Below, in pieces: positions 44,853-57,440 of a stretch of 64,000 bases of DNA (its first letter is position 1; each line of letters opens with the position of its first letter). A program made the position numbers and the translations under genes. The notes beneath the pieces are model-generated. The model saw only the letters and a program-made list of their open reading frames with translations. It did no database searches and was not told the origin of the DNA. The stretch is from Macrolepiota albuminosa (lineage: Eukaryota; Basidiomycota; Agaricomycetes; Agaricales; Agaricaceae), in assembly GCA_027475525.1 (NCBI GenBank), contig JAMWFC010000055.1, positions 1,282,212 to 1,346,211 of the forward strand. The letters run 5' to 3'.

Positions 44853-44923
44853 TCAATAGACCGGACTGGTCTGATTCTGTGCAGTGTGAACACTAAGCTC
44901 ACAATTCCTGTAACTTCGTTACA
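44846..44923 (+). repeat. Element A 3' LTR, only the last 78 bp
   Basis: Identical to 34031-34108, the end of the 5' LTR. The first 155 bp of the LTR are missing and ORF3 is joined directly to it. Confidence 0.92.
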
Positions 44924-44928
44924 TATGC
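44924..44928. repeat. Target-site duplication of element A, right (tatgc)
   Basis: Matches 33871-33875. The next bases resume ORF3 of B (gcggcacagggattcc). Confidence 0.92.
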
Positions 44929-46459
44929 GGCACAGGGATTCCATCCGAGCCTCTTCAGGCTCCTCATACTATTTGTCATTGGAGGGCAGTAATGGCAGCC
45001 TCTCTGGCACAGATGTGTCCGAACGTGGGTCCATTGCCTACACACACCACAGGAGTCGGGCTGGCGGGCCCTCTACCAGTATTGCAGGTAAGAAGAGGAT
45101 GTTAGCCCCTGGGGCCCCTTTCAGGGCATCCTTGGGGAAATGCACGTTGACGTATGTGTGCCCTTCCAGTTGCTTACTCCGACGATCCTTTTGGAGTTGC
45201 AAGGCCTTAGCCTCAGTGGGGCGTGTGCTGCCGCCCTGGAAACTCTGCTCCCCAGAGTGTGTGGTGATTACCACGGATAATGGTCACGAAGATGCGACCT
45301 CAGATGTGCCACTAGCAAGGCGCTGGATGAGCTGGGGGGCAGCTGGAGCAGGGGCATTTTCATAGGGAAGGATGTCCTGCCCTAGACCAGCCTCCCGGCT
45401 GAAGACGACAATGCTTGACTGAGTTGAGCAGGAGGGCACGTCCTCCACTCCTTGCTGATGCACCCTTTTGCTGGAGTCGGTGTCCCGACTCAGGGGTGTA
45501 GTCTGCCGCTTACGAGTGGCCGATAGGGCAAGAAGATCAGTTTTACACTGAGCATGCATATGATCCATGTCGTCCATCATCCGGCTGATGAGGACGACTG
45601 CTTCTGCATCACAGAGGAATGATGATTCTGCAGGTACGTCATACCCATTGTCCCCCAAGCATTGGAGGAGGGTAGCCAGAACTAAGTCCTGGTTGAGACT
45701 GGGCTCGACAGCCTGTGCTTTTCCTTTGTCATGTCGGGGACACAACTCTTCTTCTGAGCTGGGCTTGGGTTGGTGTGGCATCTCCAGCCGCTGTAGCACG
45801 GAGAGCCTGGCCAGGCTCTCTGTCAGTGCATCAGCTGGAGACTTGCCACTTTGTTCTGGATTGAGAGTTTCTGTGCTCTCAACAGCCATGGAGGCCTGCG
45901 CAAGGGATGCTTGGCATCCCTCTAAATTGTCGACTGATACTGTGGTTGACAGAAAAGCCGACTTGCCTCCTTTGGCTAGTGCCTCATACGAGGTGTTGTA
46001 CTGGGGCATTGTGCCCCAAGCCTCCATCCAAGCCAGGGGGTACGGCATCATTACGGGCACGCCACCCATGCCTGGGTAGTGTGCTGGGGTGGTAAACTAG
46101 GAAAAAGGATGTGTCCCCAGTGGCCCTGTTGCCAGTACAGGGGCAAGCTGCCTCTATCCTGATGTCGCTTGGGGGCTGACAAGCCCCCCATACTGGTGTT
46201 GCTGGGATTGGCCCTCAGCATGATGTGGCGCATAAGCGCCTGCTACTGGTTGTTAGGGCTGATAGCTGCCCACAGGTGCATTTTGAGGCATAACATTGCC
46301 CTGCATGATTTGGTGTGGCAGATAGCCACTGATCACCAGCTGCTGCAGTGATTAGCCTGCCACTGGTTGTTGCTGCTGCTGTGGGAAGCCCACAGCCTGT
46401 TGTGATTGTCCCCACTGGGGCGCATTTTGGGTCAGTGGGGGAGCCATCTGCCCCCCCCT
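44929..46459 (-). pseudogene. Element B ORF3, N-terminal and middle part
   Basis: Same protein as ORF3 of A: Pro/Gln-rich start (QMAPPLTQNAPQW at about 46450), GGVPVMMPYPLAWM, then LQRLEMPHQPKPSSEE and MMDDMDHMHAQCKTDL. A few stops lie in the first third. It has an arginine codon where A has the TGA at 42541, and lacks a 77-bp duplication. The same G8 run lies between the frame of the upstream ATG (about 46541) and this frame. Confidence 0.65.
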
Positions 46460-46649
46460 CCAGCCAACGGTAAGACTGACGGTGCAAGCTCAAACTGTTG
46501 CTGCTGCTGCTCACTCTGGTCCACAGGCATGTTGTCCATGGTTGAGGGAAGAAAGGGAAAAAAGAAATTTCAAATTTCTAGATGTGTCTCAGCCACAGTT
46601 GCTGACCAACTCAGCCAAGCCACAATTGGCACTGCCAATCAATTTAAGC

Positions 46650-49600
46650 ACTGGTGTGCTTACCTAACTGATGTGAGCACTTAACGCCCTTCAACTCCAA
46701 ATAACGGTCAAGTGCCGCCAACTTGGAGCAATGGGAATATGGCTCCCATGTTGTGTCCCTGAGAGACCACCGTACCTCAAACTCGAGCATATTCTGCTCA
46801 GTCCACTGGTGCCCTATAATGCACTCGACGAACCACTTGTCATCATCTCATGCTCCAAAGTCATAGGCGCCTGGGGTTGCCCTGTTAGGGAATAGCGCAT
46901 TGTCGGACGTGCTGTATGGTCGCAACAGCGACACATGGAACTTTGGAATGATGCATCATTCCTGTAATGCCTGAGGCAGCTCCAACACATAGTTGGAAGT
47001 ACTTGGCTCCACGTCTAGCACGCAGTATGGGCCTACCCATTTTGGGCAGAGTTTGCTAGCCTGTCCCTTTGGAAGCTTCAGGTTATGCATTGACAGATAG
47101 ACCAACGCTCCTACTGATATTGGTGGGTCTGTTCACCTACGGTGATTGGCGTTTTTTGTCTGAAAGACTCTCATCTTGATGATGGTGTCATGTGCCGCTG
47201 CAATATTCTCCAGGGCCTGCTTAGCAAACTCAACAACTCCTCGGTGGGCCACCACATCAGCACAAATTTCATGCAGCATGGAGGGCAAGTACCCTCTATT
47301 GAGCTCAAAGGGTGCATACCCTGTCATCTCCAAGATACTCGCGTTAATCACAAACTTAGTAAGTGGACACCAGTCCACCTAGTCTCACTGATCAGGGCAA
47401 ACAACTGCCCTCAAGATCTGGCTGATACTGCAGTTGGCCCGCTCAGTTTGCCCATCTGTCTGAGGATGGATGGACGTCGACATGAAGAGTCAAGCTCCTA
47501 GCAGTTTGTGGAGTTTCCTCCACCATTGAGATGTGAACTTTGAGTCATGGTCACTTACAATAGTACTAGGCAGCCCATGCAGCCTAACAATCTCCCTGAG
47601 GTAGATCCATGACAGCTCCTTAGCCATCAGTGTAGTTTGCACTGGTATCAGGTGCACCATGCTCATCATGCAGCAGATTACCACCCAGAGGTAATCAAAC
47701 CCTCTAGACTTGGGAAAGGGATCTACAAAGTCCATTCCAATGGGGTCCCAAGGTTTTACTGGCATGGGTAGCTGGTGTAGCTTCCTGGCAGGGGATTCAG
47801 GGGGCAACTTTGCCCTCTGACACGCTGCACATAAGGTGCAGAACTTAGTCACTTCCTGGGCCATACGTGGCCACCAATACCACCTACAGATGTATCCCAA
47901 CGTTTATGCAGCACCAAAGTGCCCCACCAGTGCATGGGCCTGGTCTAGTACTCACGTAACAATGGTTCGCATATGGGGAAGGCAGACCACTGCCACCCCT
48001 TGATGGTTTTCCGTCGTGATCAGTCCCCCAGGCTCCTGCCTGAACCAAGGATGGTCATCGGAATTGGCAATTATCTCAGCAAAGAGAGAATCATCACCAT
48101 ATTCCCGCACCACTTCTATTTGGAAGTCGTCGCTGCCCAGGCTAGAGGGCTGGAATGAAGGCAATTCACCTTTGAGCATCTCAGCCAGAGTAATGGGGCT
48201 GTCGGGGCACTCGCAGTCCCCAGGTGACGCTAGATTCATGACTTCATGCTCCTTGAGCAGCTGGGTGGCTACGTCCTGCTCTTCACACGCAGCATAGTTT
48301 TGCTGGGCAGTCGTGAACTTCTTTGACATGAACCCTGCTGGGCAGCAAGTCTGCCAGCTACTCCCCTGACCATACATGGCTCTGACGCCTGTCTTTGACA
48401 CGTTGCAAATGAGCCATATCGGTTTGTCCCATCTAGGGTCAATTGGTCGAATTACCGGAGTCTTCGTACAAATCCGCTTGACCATCTCGAAGCACCACTG
48501 GTGCAGTGGCCTCCAATTGAACAGTGACCTGTTCTGCGTCATGGCCATGAGTGGCCCAGCATAGGCAGTGACATCGGGCAAGAAGCTCGATATGTAGTTG
48601 ACAAGGCCAATGAATCGTTGGATGTCATTGTAGTTTTGTGGTGTGTGCCACTCCTAAATACGATTAAGCTTGTCCTGATTGGGGTGTATACCCCGCTCAT
48701 CAATGACATGCCCTAGGCAGTCTATACTTTGAGCATAAAGCTCACACTTCTTCTACTTCAAGTACAGCTTGTACTTGTGCAGTTGTTTGAACATGACTCT
48801 GAGGTGCTGCTCATGCTCCTCCATGGAATCTGAATAGATTAATATATTATCTAAGTAGACATGCATAAAACGTCCTATCACATCTCGAAAAATAGAGGTC
48901 ATGAGCCTCTGAAAGGTTGCAGGGGCATTACAGTCCCCAATTTGCATTATGTTGCTGGTGAACATGCCCATGATCAATGCGAATACAGTCTTGGGTACGT
49001 CTTTGGTGCGGATGCGCACCTGCTCATAGGCGTCAGTAAGATCAATTTTTGAGCAATACTTCACCCAAGCCACGTCTTCCCAAATCACCTCCTGATCTGG
49101 TAAAGGCGTTACATCCTTTATGGTATTGTCATTGTGCTGACATACATCAAGAGCTGTTTGAAGGGTTCCGTCCTTCTTTGGGATGCACAGTAATGGTGCA
49201 GCCTGAGCAGTGGTGCATGGTGACCACCACTGAGCATTCAAATAGCGATTAGTTTTATTGCGTAATTGCTCCTGGAGTGCGCATGAGCAGTGCAGCAAGT
49301 GATGCTTATATTGCTTGCTCTTGTCTATAAGATTAATCTCATGGTTCACTTCCTGCCAAGGCAGGAGCTCCTCTTTGGTCCATTGACCATATTAGCAAAT
49401 TCCTCTTGCCATTGCTGATGCAACCAAGGTATCTCTTCCTCCCAAAGGCTTGTCGCCTTCTGTTTCCCCTTTGGACGCACCTGGGGGGAAGTACCTCCAC
49501 CGTTTCTGATGGTGGCCATGGCTGCGGTGCATATTGCTTGCAAATTGTGAGCACCCAATTAACACTGTCATTGAGTATATGCAGTCTCAGCAGTGGATCC

Positions 49601-50118
49601 ACTACCGCTGTCTTACGAGCCATGAGGCTTGTTCCTTCGCGTACAAGTGAATATGCTACAGATACTTTGTCCGAAGCTGGCTGGCAATATGCTAGTGTGA
49701 CAGTTGTCCATCGCTGGCATGTGTTTCACGCAGATGTGGCTGCCACCAGTTTGTTCCATTCCTGTGGCATTCGAGGATCATATGCCCAGTCGTACTCAGG
49801 AAGGGGAGCTGGTCGCTCCCATAAGGACTATGTGGCCTTACAGTATGAGGCTTTCGCCTCTTGATTGCTGTCCCTCAAGTCATCTAACTTGACTTGGGAG
49901 GATGTAGGCAGACATACATCTACTGAGTCCTCAGGCTTCTTTGCCTTTTGCTGCCGTCTATCTGGAGGCTTTGCACCTCGAACATCACAAGCAAGTATTT
50001 GCTTGTCTCTTGTCTTGGAGGCTTGATATTTCTCCTTGCTCATCATCACCACATTGTGGTCTGAGCTTAGCCCAGGCATAGCCTGTACTTCCTCATCCAC
50101 CTCCTCCACCGTCGGCAT
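46650..50118 (-). pseudogene. Element B pol: RT, RNase H, integrase, chromodomain
   Basis: Starts MPTVEEVDEEVQAMPG after the gag stop. It has RT (SKIDLTDAYEQVRI; YLDNILIYSD, where the second catalytic Asp is Asn), RNase H (SKTGVRAMYGQG), integrase (CTLCAACQRAK; GMDFVDPFPKS; IVSDHDSKF) and a chromodomain that keeps the tryptophan codon lost in A at 41563. Several stops and small deletions are present. Compared with A, many CG sites are TG or CA. It has no 77-bp duplications, so it serves as the internal control for those in A. Confidence 0.8.
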
Positions 50119-53067
50119 GTTGCACTGACTGAGTCATGGAGAGTCCTTGCACTTCTCCATAGTGCAGTGACATTGCAGGCAATTATCAGTGTCGTCTGCG
50201 GTAGCCCATTCGGCTGAGATTACTTTCCCATTTACTAGCACTTGACAGTGCTCAAAGTCTAGCATGACTTTGTTATGCCGCATGAAGGGCATTCCCAGTA
50301 TCATATCATAGCGATCAAAGTTCACTACATCCATATACTCCCGGCTATGTGAGCCCAGTGTCTGGACAGTTACATTCGTCCCATACTGCACCATAGCACG
50401 GCTTCCTATGGTGCCCAGCTGCAATACCAATGGCGTATCCAACTCCTGCATGGATATTCCATACATGTGGGCAAACTGGGGCGTTATACCCGATGTAGTA
50501 CTCCTGGAGTCCCATAAGGTCCATGTCCTGTGGCCATTTACATCCACATACGAGACCAGGCACTCCTTGTCTGCCCGTTTCAGTGTAGGGCACTGCAAAG
50601 TGCCCTCTGCTCAATGAAGGGTCACCTTCTTCATCTGAACCACATTATTTTTTTTGGGATTATTTGAGGACGGCCAATCTGTCATTGTTGCTAGGCACTC
50701 GGAGTTGCTGTTGTAACTGTAGTACTCGTTGTTGTAGACATTGTCATATACGTCAACTGTGATGTACTCCTCCCCCTCCACAACTACACTCTTGGGCTCG
50801 GCGCCCAATGTCTCCTCTGGGGGCTCTTGGTCGTTTGTAGGGTGCTCTGCCTCAAATTCGGCGGACACGTCTCCATCACTCCCACTCATGGCTGCGGTAT
50901 GTGCAGCTCAGAGGTGGGCCTGGAATGTATACCCCTTCCTCAGGGCTCCTGGCTTTGCGGGGCAATTGGTAGCATAGTGGCCTGGCTGGCCACATACAAA
51001 GCAAGTCCCCGTCTGACCTGGTGGGTTGGCCAGCTTGAACTCTGGCCTTGGTTTAGGGCATTCTCTGTCCAGCACCCACTCCAGGCATGGGTGGCTTCGC
51101 CCTTGGTTTGCAGCAGGGGTTCTGCATACCACAAACCGCATGTTGTGGTCACGATCCACATTGGCTTTCTTGGCCAAGAAGGTCCCTACATGCTGATCCT
51201 GTGAGGGTGCCCCAGCAGGCGGTAGTTGCCTGCTTCCCTCTTTGTGGCCACTCCAATGCTCGTAGTGGTTAGCAGTCTTAAGGAACTGCTCATATCTGAT
51301 GGCATATGCCACAAACTCCTCCACATCGTTGACCTCTGGGAACAGTCCATCCTCACATATCAGATAGCAGTGCATGTCCGCTGGAATACCATCCAAGAAT
51401 GTTTTGAGCATTGTATACCTGTCCGGGTATACTGCCATATTCTGGGCATGGTCGTTAAGGGTATCATAGAACCCTTGTACTCCCAACTTCTCAGTGTACC
51501 TGGCAGACTGGAAGTCCTGCCTCGCATCTTGTAGCGTCGAGGGGTGTACAAATCAATTGTACAGTCCTGTGAGGACTCCTTTGAATGTCCACTTATACTG
51601 GACCCGGTTGATGTGCAATACTGCACGTCAAAACCACCCCATGGCCTCTCCAGCCAAGAATTCAGGTAGAATGAAGATTCGTTCTCATTCCATACAGTCA
51701 CCACCATACAAGCACATTGCGAGGTGGGTGCATACATCCATCACCCAGTCCTTCAAGTCACTGAACTTGGACGCACTTGTGTAGGCGTGAATGTGCCTAC
51801 TGTCCGCTTTACGCAGCTTCACCCCATTGGATAACCGCAAGGTTACCCCTAGGGCATCATTGACTACTCAATGCAGGCAATCATGCATGGCCTCACAATG
51901 CATCTGAATGGCCTCCTGCTGGTCCAGAGATCTAGTCGCTAAGTCTGCAGCTTAGGGAAGTGACTTCCCTTGTCTACCCTGCAGCAGGCATCCCAAGCCC
52001 CCTCGACTGTGGGCATAATTACCCTCATCTTGGAGAGTCGGCCTAGGGCAATCATCCTGGCCGCTAACAGGGGCATCATGTCTGGTGGCACCATCTCGAT
52101 TGAGGAAGTCTCCTCGATCATGATTGTTGCACCGTCCGGGTTCTGGAGAAGCTTGATTCTCCTGGCCCTGCGTGATGAATTGACAATGCATCTTGTCAAT
52201 GGGCTTTGTGCCCTTGAATATGATGCCCTGATCATCAATAAGGGACTGTCCCTTAGCTCTGAGGTTGCCATTGTGCATACGCTGATACGCAACTCTGTTG
52301 CTCAACGTTTCTGCCATTGGCACGTGTGGCATCACAGATGCCTTGCTCTCCACCTTGAACACGGTACTACCGTGTCCATTCAGGCCTGACATTTCTGTCC
52401 TAGGGTCTCGGTTACGCAAATGTGGGGGCTCTTCATGCCACCCTTGTCCTGCTGGAGTATAAAAGGTACTCACCGGCTTTACCTTGGGCACTTCCTGTGC
52501 CCGTGCTAGTGCTTCTACTAGCTCGACTTCAACATCTTGATTATGACATGCCGAGCATTCCTCAGACATGTGGCTCCAGGGGGTTGACACCCCGGATTGC
52601 CTTGCAGCCTTCCACTGCAAATACATCTGCAGTTCCATCATGAGCACTCTCACCATCAAATCAGTATATTTAGTACTGAATACATTGGGCACTTTATGCC
52701 CTTGTCGCCTAAGTGCTACTATATGCGCTGAAGCATAGCGCTCAATTCGCGCTTGGGTGATGTATTTCATCACCTCTGGATGTAAATCCCAGAACACCCA
52801 CAAGCGCATGGTGTACGTGATTTTCAACCGCTGCTCCTCTGCCCCGGTGTCGTCGTCGCTTGACGACTCAATCACCTCCTCTGGACGCTCTGCAACCTCT
52901 GGGACTTCCTGCACTGCTGGTGTGCGTGGAAATCAGTTTTCCATGTGGGCTTCTTCAGGACTTGCAGCCTCCTCCGGTACCTTGTCTATGTGGGCTTCTG
53001 CTATCCTGGAGGGCATTGAGCCCGCTGTGGCCCACCTGGTCCTACTACTCTGGCTTGGAGGGATAGC

Positions 53068-55059
53068 TGTCACGACCCCTCCCCTCTGGGCCCACCCCGG
53101 AACACCCCCGGAACACCATCCGGGACCCTCCCTCTGACCTCGCAGGACACGCCCCGCCATCATGACCACCAACACCGCCATCACGCGCATCAAGGACTGC
53201 CATCAGCCACCACCAGCCCCGATCAACGATCGGATCACGCGACTCACTTCTGGCTATCACGCATCACGCATCACAGCTCCCTCCATGCCAATTGATTGCG
53301 CACCCCACACGTGCAATCCCGGTATACAGTCCCTGCCGCTACTCAATGACCCCCGGAGCCCATCCCAGACACCCCAGAACTCCGAGACCTGGTCCCGTAG
53401 TACTTATAGCATAGTTCCCTGTTGTATTCGCTAGTCTTGATATTACACTGCTTACACTGTTTCACTTGGTTACTTGAATTGTTGTGTGCCCTCTATTTGA
53501 CTGGTACGCATCAACTGGCACGCTTGACTGGCACGCTTGGATAATCGCGTGCACTAAGACTGGTACGCACTTCGCGACTTTAACTTACTAACTTGGTCTT
53601 GTTTTAGAACCTCCGGTTCATGACTCGACCCCCACCCGAACTCCCCAGTTACCTATCACCCAAAACCCCTGGACTAAGTCCCCTCTCCCGGGATTCCCCT
53701 GTCCACGTCTTGAACCCCGGAGTCCTAGCCCCAGAGTTCCAGACACCTGAGTATCCGTGGGTCAAGTCCGCATTGTAAGGGCGATCGCTTTCCCGGAAAG
53801 CCCCCGACTCAGCGGAACCTGACAATAGCTCCCCCAGTCCATACTGACAACTCGGTATCTCCTGAGATGCCATAGGCACCTGTTGACTGTCGGCCTTCCT
53901 CAGGGAGCCCTTTTGAGGCTAGCAAGCTAGACCGTCGCAGTCCTTCTAGCAGCTGCATAACTGGGGGAGTTAATCTCTCTGGCATCTTGTCCTAGAGCTG
54001 TTGATAGGCTTCTACTTGGACTGAGTGCATCAAGGGACATTATAGGCCAACCAACACTTGACGTACTGAAGACTCTAGAAACCAGTTGGGAATATAGAGC
54101 AGCCCTAGCTCTGGCAACCTACTACAGGACTTAGCCATTTACCCTAACCACTAGCTACCAGGCCTTCAGCACACTCCATTCACTTATCTCAAGGACAAAG
54201 GAGGCTCAGAACAAATAGTACTAACATGACGGCGGGGAAGGACTCTAACTAAACCCTGATTATTTCCAGAAGGAGCCAGCAGCAGGCACTGCCATTTGAC
54301 GAGGCACTTCAATCAGAAGTCTAAAAGGATCAATGATGGCGGCACTGGATATACTTAAATCCGATATCTGGACCTGTCAGGAACTGATACAATGAGTAGC
54401 GCTGACACTAGCGCTCACAGCGTCTGTCGAGGATTTTCCAACTATACCCCAGAACAACCTGGCCAATCGGAGTTATAGTAAAAGTGAGCAGACTCATACA
54501 ATTCCAAGTCAATATAGAGTCGCCACTGGTTGCCATGGGTCATAACGCTGTTGGTCACCGTCATCCATGTGCAAAAGGTTGCCGTTGACAGGTTGCCGTT
54601 AGAGGAAACCACGAGGAGAGGCGCTAGGAGGTAGCACCGCAGATGGACTTGTATCTTGGCAAACATGGTAGTGCATAGTATATAAAATAGCTACTTGACA
54701 TGTATATAAAAACGAATCGGAACCTCTTGAGCACACAGTTCCACTTAGCGTTCAAATTGCGCTAGCTTTCTTTAACTTCGCCACTAAGTCAGGCGCTGGC
54801 CTCATCTATCTTGTCTTCATTGTTTACGGTGCCACCTATGGGCACAATACGCTGCGCTACTTGTCTTTTCTTCAATATCTTTGTTTAAACTACGATGCTT
54901 ACCGTCTGCCAGATAGCCCCCAAAGCGCTATAATTTAGCACATCATTTTATCACCTCTGCTTGAGCACACTGGGACCCTGTCAGGACTCCTCACAACTAT
55001 GCATGCCAAGCGCTGGAGACAGCGTTGTACTGCATATATGTCCAGTGCACCCAACCACA
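53068..55059. mobile_element. Insert H in gag of B, about 2 kb, TG...CA ends
   Basis: Starts TGTCACGACCCCTCCCC and ends ACCCAACCACA, the LTR-style TG/CA ends. 53068-53990 is GC-rich and CpG-rich; 53990-55059 comprises R2 and R1 repeat sequence. No coding capacity is seen. Flanks atagc and gaccg do not match, and about 160 bp of gag of B are absent, so insertion with deletion, or an assembly join, is possible. It is probably a non-autonomous LTR element or large solo LTR. Confidence 0.5.
54270..55059 (-). repeat. Dispersed repeat R1, copy 3 (within H)
   Basis: Reverse complement aligns with 13696-14450 by blocks ttggccaggttgttctgg, ggagtcctgacagg and the initial TGTGGTTGG. CpG sites are largely intact. 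Confidence 0.65.
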
Positions 55060-55402
55060 GACCGTTGCTGACCATTCTGTTGTAAGCTCTCAGCTCTCCA
55101 GGCCTCGCTTTCATTCCCGGACAGGTCGGTGCTCTGACCCTGGTCTTGAGCCTTGGGTCTTGACTGACCTGCATTGGGCACTGACGTGTCCTGGGTGTCT
55201 GCTGGGCCTCCCCATAGGTCATGGGCATTCTGCCCACTGTTAGTGGCAACTGCAGGTATGGGATTACTGATTGATTCCCTATTTGAAATTTGCATGGTGT
55301 GGCTGTGCAGGAAGCTCAAGAAGCTGATAGAGTTCTGTCAACAAACTCAGCAACTGCCGTCAGATGCTAGGCAATAGATCCTAGCTGGCGGATTCAAAAA
55401 AA

Positions 55403-55612
55403 TGTAATGAAGTTACAGTTGAATGAGAGCTTAATGTTCACACTGCACAGAATCAGACCAGTCCGGTCTATTGACTATGTAGTATAAACACAAAATAAGC
55501 TGCTTAGTAAGCAGCACATGTAACCTATTTATAGTACAGTACATAATAATATAATATCGACTACAGTAAGTAAAAGCTATGTGGCCAACGCCACATAGCG
55601 GACTATGCTACA
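55403..55612 (-). repeat. Element B 5' LTR
   Basis: 210 bp, minus-strand TGTAGC...TTACA, followed at 55613-55617 by the ttttc duplication. Same TATA motif as the 3' LTR. Confidence 0.9.
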
Positions 55613-55617
55613 TTTTC

Positions 55618-56940
55618 ATCCTGCTCCCCTCAATGTTGTCTCTAGCTCAAAGAGCAAACTTTGTATCACACTAGACTTGTCTTATCCTTAGAATAACCCT
55701 GATTGTGCTTCCATAAATTCCTTTATTAACTCAGATGATTTTTCTTGTGACTGGTGATGATGCCCAAAGTTAGATCAGTAGCAGATATAGTAAACTGCTA
55801 CCAATCTTAAAGTCTGTGTTGGGCATGCTAAGATATATAGAGGAAGTTCTGAGCAGAAAATATAAAAAGTGAATTAAAGACTAAATTTTCAAGAATATAA
55901 ACTTTGAACTATACAGACATATAGGTAGGTTACTTATAAAGATATTTATGCATTTATATCAATATCTGAATGATATTAAGTAGTTATAAAAAGATGAATA
56001 TGGTGTAGGTCTGAAATGTCACAAATAGTGTTCCTTGGGACAGGCATGATAGTGTGTCACATTTAAGTCACATCAATGATGTGTCATGCTTGAGAAGTAC
56101 TCACCACTATCATCATTATAGATCATAGAGATTTAAATTTTGCTCTGATTGCCTATGTATATAGGCATCAAATGTACATATAGGCATATACTTTCAAGGC
56201 TGTATGACAGATTCAAAATAATTGGACTGAGAAAAGTACAAAGTTGAAAAATTAAAGTTGATCTGATATTAAATTTGGTGAAATCAGTACTTCTTCACTC
56301 ATATTCGTTGCAATACTCATCTGATGCCCTTCAAACTTTGATACCACTTGTATTTGCAGTTTTGTACTTAATATTGAGATAATATGTGAAAAACTCCAGT
56401 TGCTAAACTAGTCTGTCCCAAGGAAGGGTCATGTTTTAAAGAAGATTACTACACTGTATAGTTACTCTGAAAATGACAGAATCTTTAATTGGAATGCTCA
56501 ATCATATATATTTAATAATGCTTCAAGGCTGATCACATCTCCCTTCTCTCTTTGCTTTCTGTGCTGCCTTTCTAGTTATAAATAATAACTTTGTTTGATG
56601 TTGCCCATCAAAATTAGTTTTCAATAATATTTCTTGGTAGCATAATGTTTTGAAAACACTTGATGTGGCTTCTACATCATGTGGCTGCCTGATCCAATTG
56701 AACTTGTAGTCTTTGTTAATGCATCTACAATATGAGGCATGGGTTTTATAGCCAATAACTGGTGGCTTGCTTGGGAATTTTATCAGGGTTGGAAATCAAA
56801 TGGTCAAGATATCAATTGAGCAGAGATGATTGCCATCAATCTTTCAATTTGTGCTCTAGTATCAGTTAATTACTTCAATTGTCATATCATCATCAGGTCT
56901 GACAATTCAGGCATTGTGAATGTCTTATCAGCAGGATAGT
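55618..56940 (+). pseudogene. Element D reverse transcriptase-RNase H remnants
   Basis: 55618-55755 continues the RT across the insertion of B (APLNVVSSSKSK, ITLDLSYP, SINSFINSDDFSCDW), matching E closely. 56740-56930 holds an RNase H piece (WWLAWEFYQGWKSNGQDIN, AEMIAINLSI, IIIRSDNSGIVNVLSAG) with stops. The DNA between them is AT-rich and not assignable. The order agrees with element E. Confidence 0.7.
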
Positions 56941-57119
56941 AGGACTCCACATAGGCTAGGCACATCAATGGCAGGCTTGGCATCAGCTCCAAACACCTTG
57001 CCACACATGTGCCAAACTTGGTGCATGTGATTTATCCATTTTAAGCCATTTCCAATGGCCATATACAGCAAGCAACATATCCGATCAGTAATAGCACTGA
57101 TGGCAGCTGGAATGAAAAG

Positions 57120-57440
57120 TGACAGCAAGCATCATGCCATTGGCAAGCATTGACAGATGACATCACTTAGGCAGCACATGATATTGCTAACTGGCAGCAG
57201 CACTTACAAGTAGGAATGATGGTATTTTCTCATAACTGACAGCCTGGCATTTCACCTTGGCACCTGGCACCACTTAGCATCTTCTTGTTACTTGGACAGA
57301 CAGTATTCTCATTAGCTTCTCAATATTTAGTTTAATGCACAGCAACTACTTACATTCTTTTCAGTTCACCACTCCTTGGCAACACTTAGCTGCTTAGCGA
57401 TGGCAAACTCATTTTACTATAAATATTTATCATTGTCACT
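57120..57440 (+). repeat. Dispersed repeat G, copy 2
   Basis: Same order of blocks as 14740-15080 (cagttcaccactcc, cacttagc, tttactataaatatt). It separates the RNase H and recombinase remnants of D, so it is a later insertion there. Confidence 0.6.

Larger units (their letters stand above)
33876..44923 (+). mobile_element. Element A: Ty3 chromovirus with third ORF, nested in B
   Basis: Order: LTR, gag-protease, RT-RNase H-integrase-chromodomain, ORF3, partial LTR. A perfect 5-bp target duplication tatgc flanks it. It is CpG-rich relative to B and D, so the youngest layer. Damage is mostly C-to-T style stops plus four 77-bp tandem duplications that shift frame. The 3' end is abnormal: about 0.4 kb (end of ORF3, 3' leader, and first 155 bp of the LTR) is missing, leaving only the last 78 bp of the LTR. 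Confidence 0.9.
50134..55319 (-). pseudogene. Element B gag-protease, interrupted by insert H
   Basis: N-terminal part at 55064-55319 (ISNPIPAVATNSGQNAHDLW; the start ATG is now ATC). The remainder is 53067-50134, with FLDGIPADMHCYLI, zinc knuckle CFVCGQPGHYATNC, and protease LWDSRSTTSG, in which the active-site glycine is Arg. Compared with A, about 160 bp of gag are missing at the insertion point of H. It ends with the same TGA-CT context before pol as in A. Confidence 0.75.
31990..55612 (-). mobile_element. Element B: Ty3 chromovirus with third ORF, interrupted by A and H
   Basis: LTRs at both ends, perfect 5-bp target duplication ttttc (31985-31989, 55613-55617), and gag, protease, RT-RNase H, integrase-chromodomain and ORF3 on the minus strand. 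It is inserted in the reverse transcriptase of D: the frame reads ...HACLDLF before and HPAPLNVVSSS after, matching FGPFRTAPLNVISS in E. A sits at 33876-44923 within ORF3 and H at 53068-55059 within gag. CpG content is lower than in A, so B is older. It is not autonomous; all genes have stops. Confidence 0.85.
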
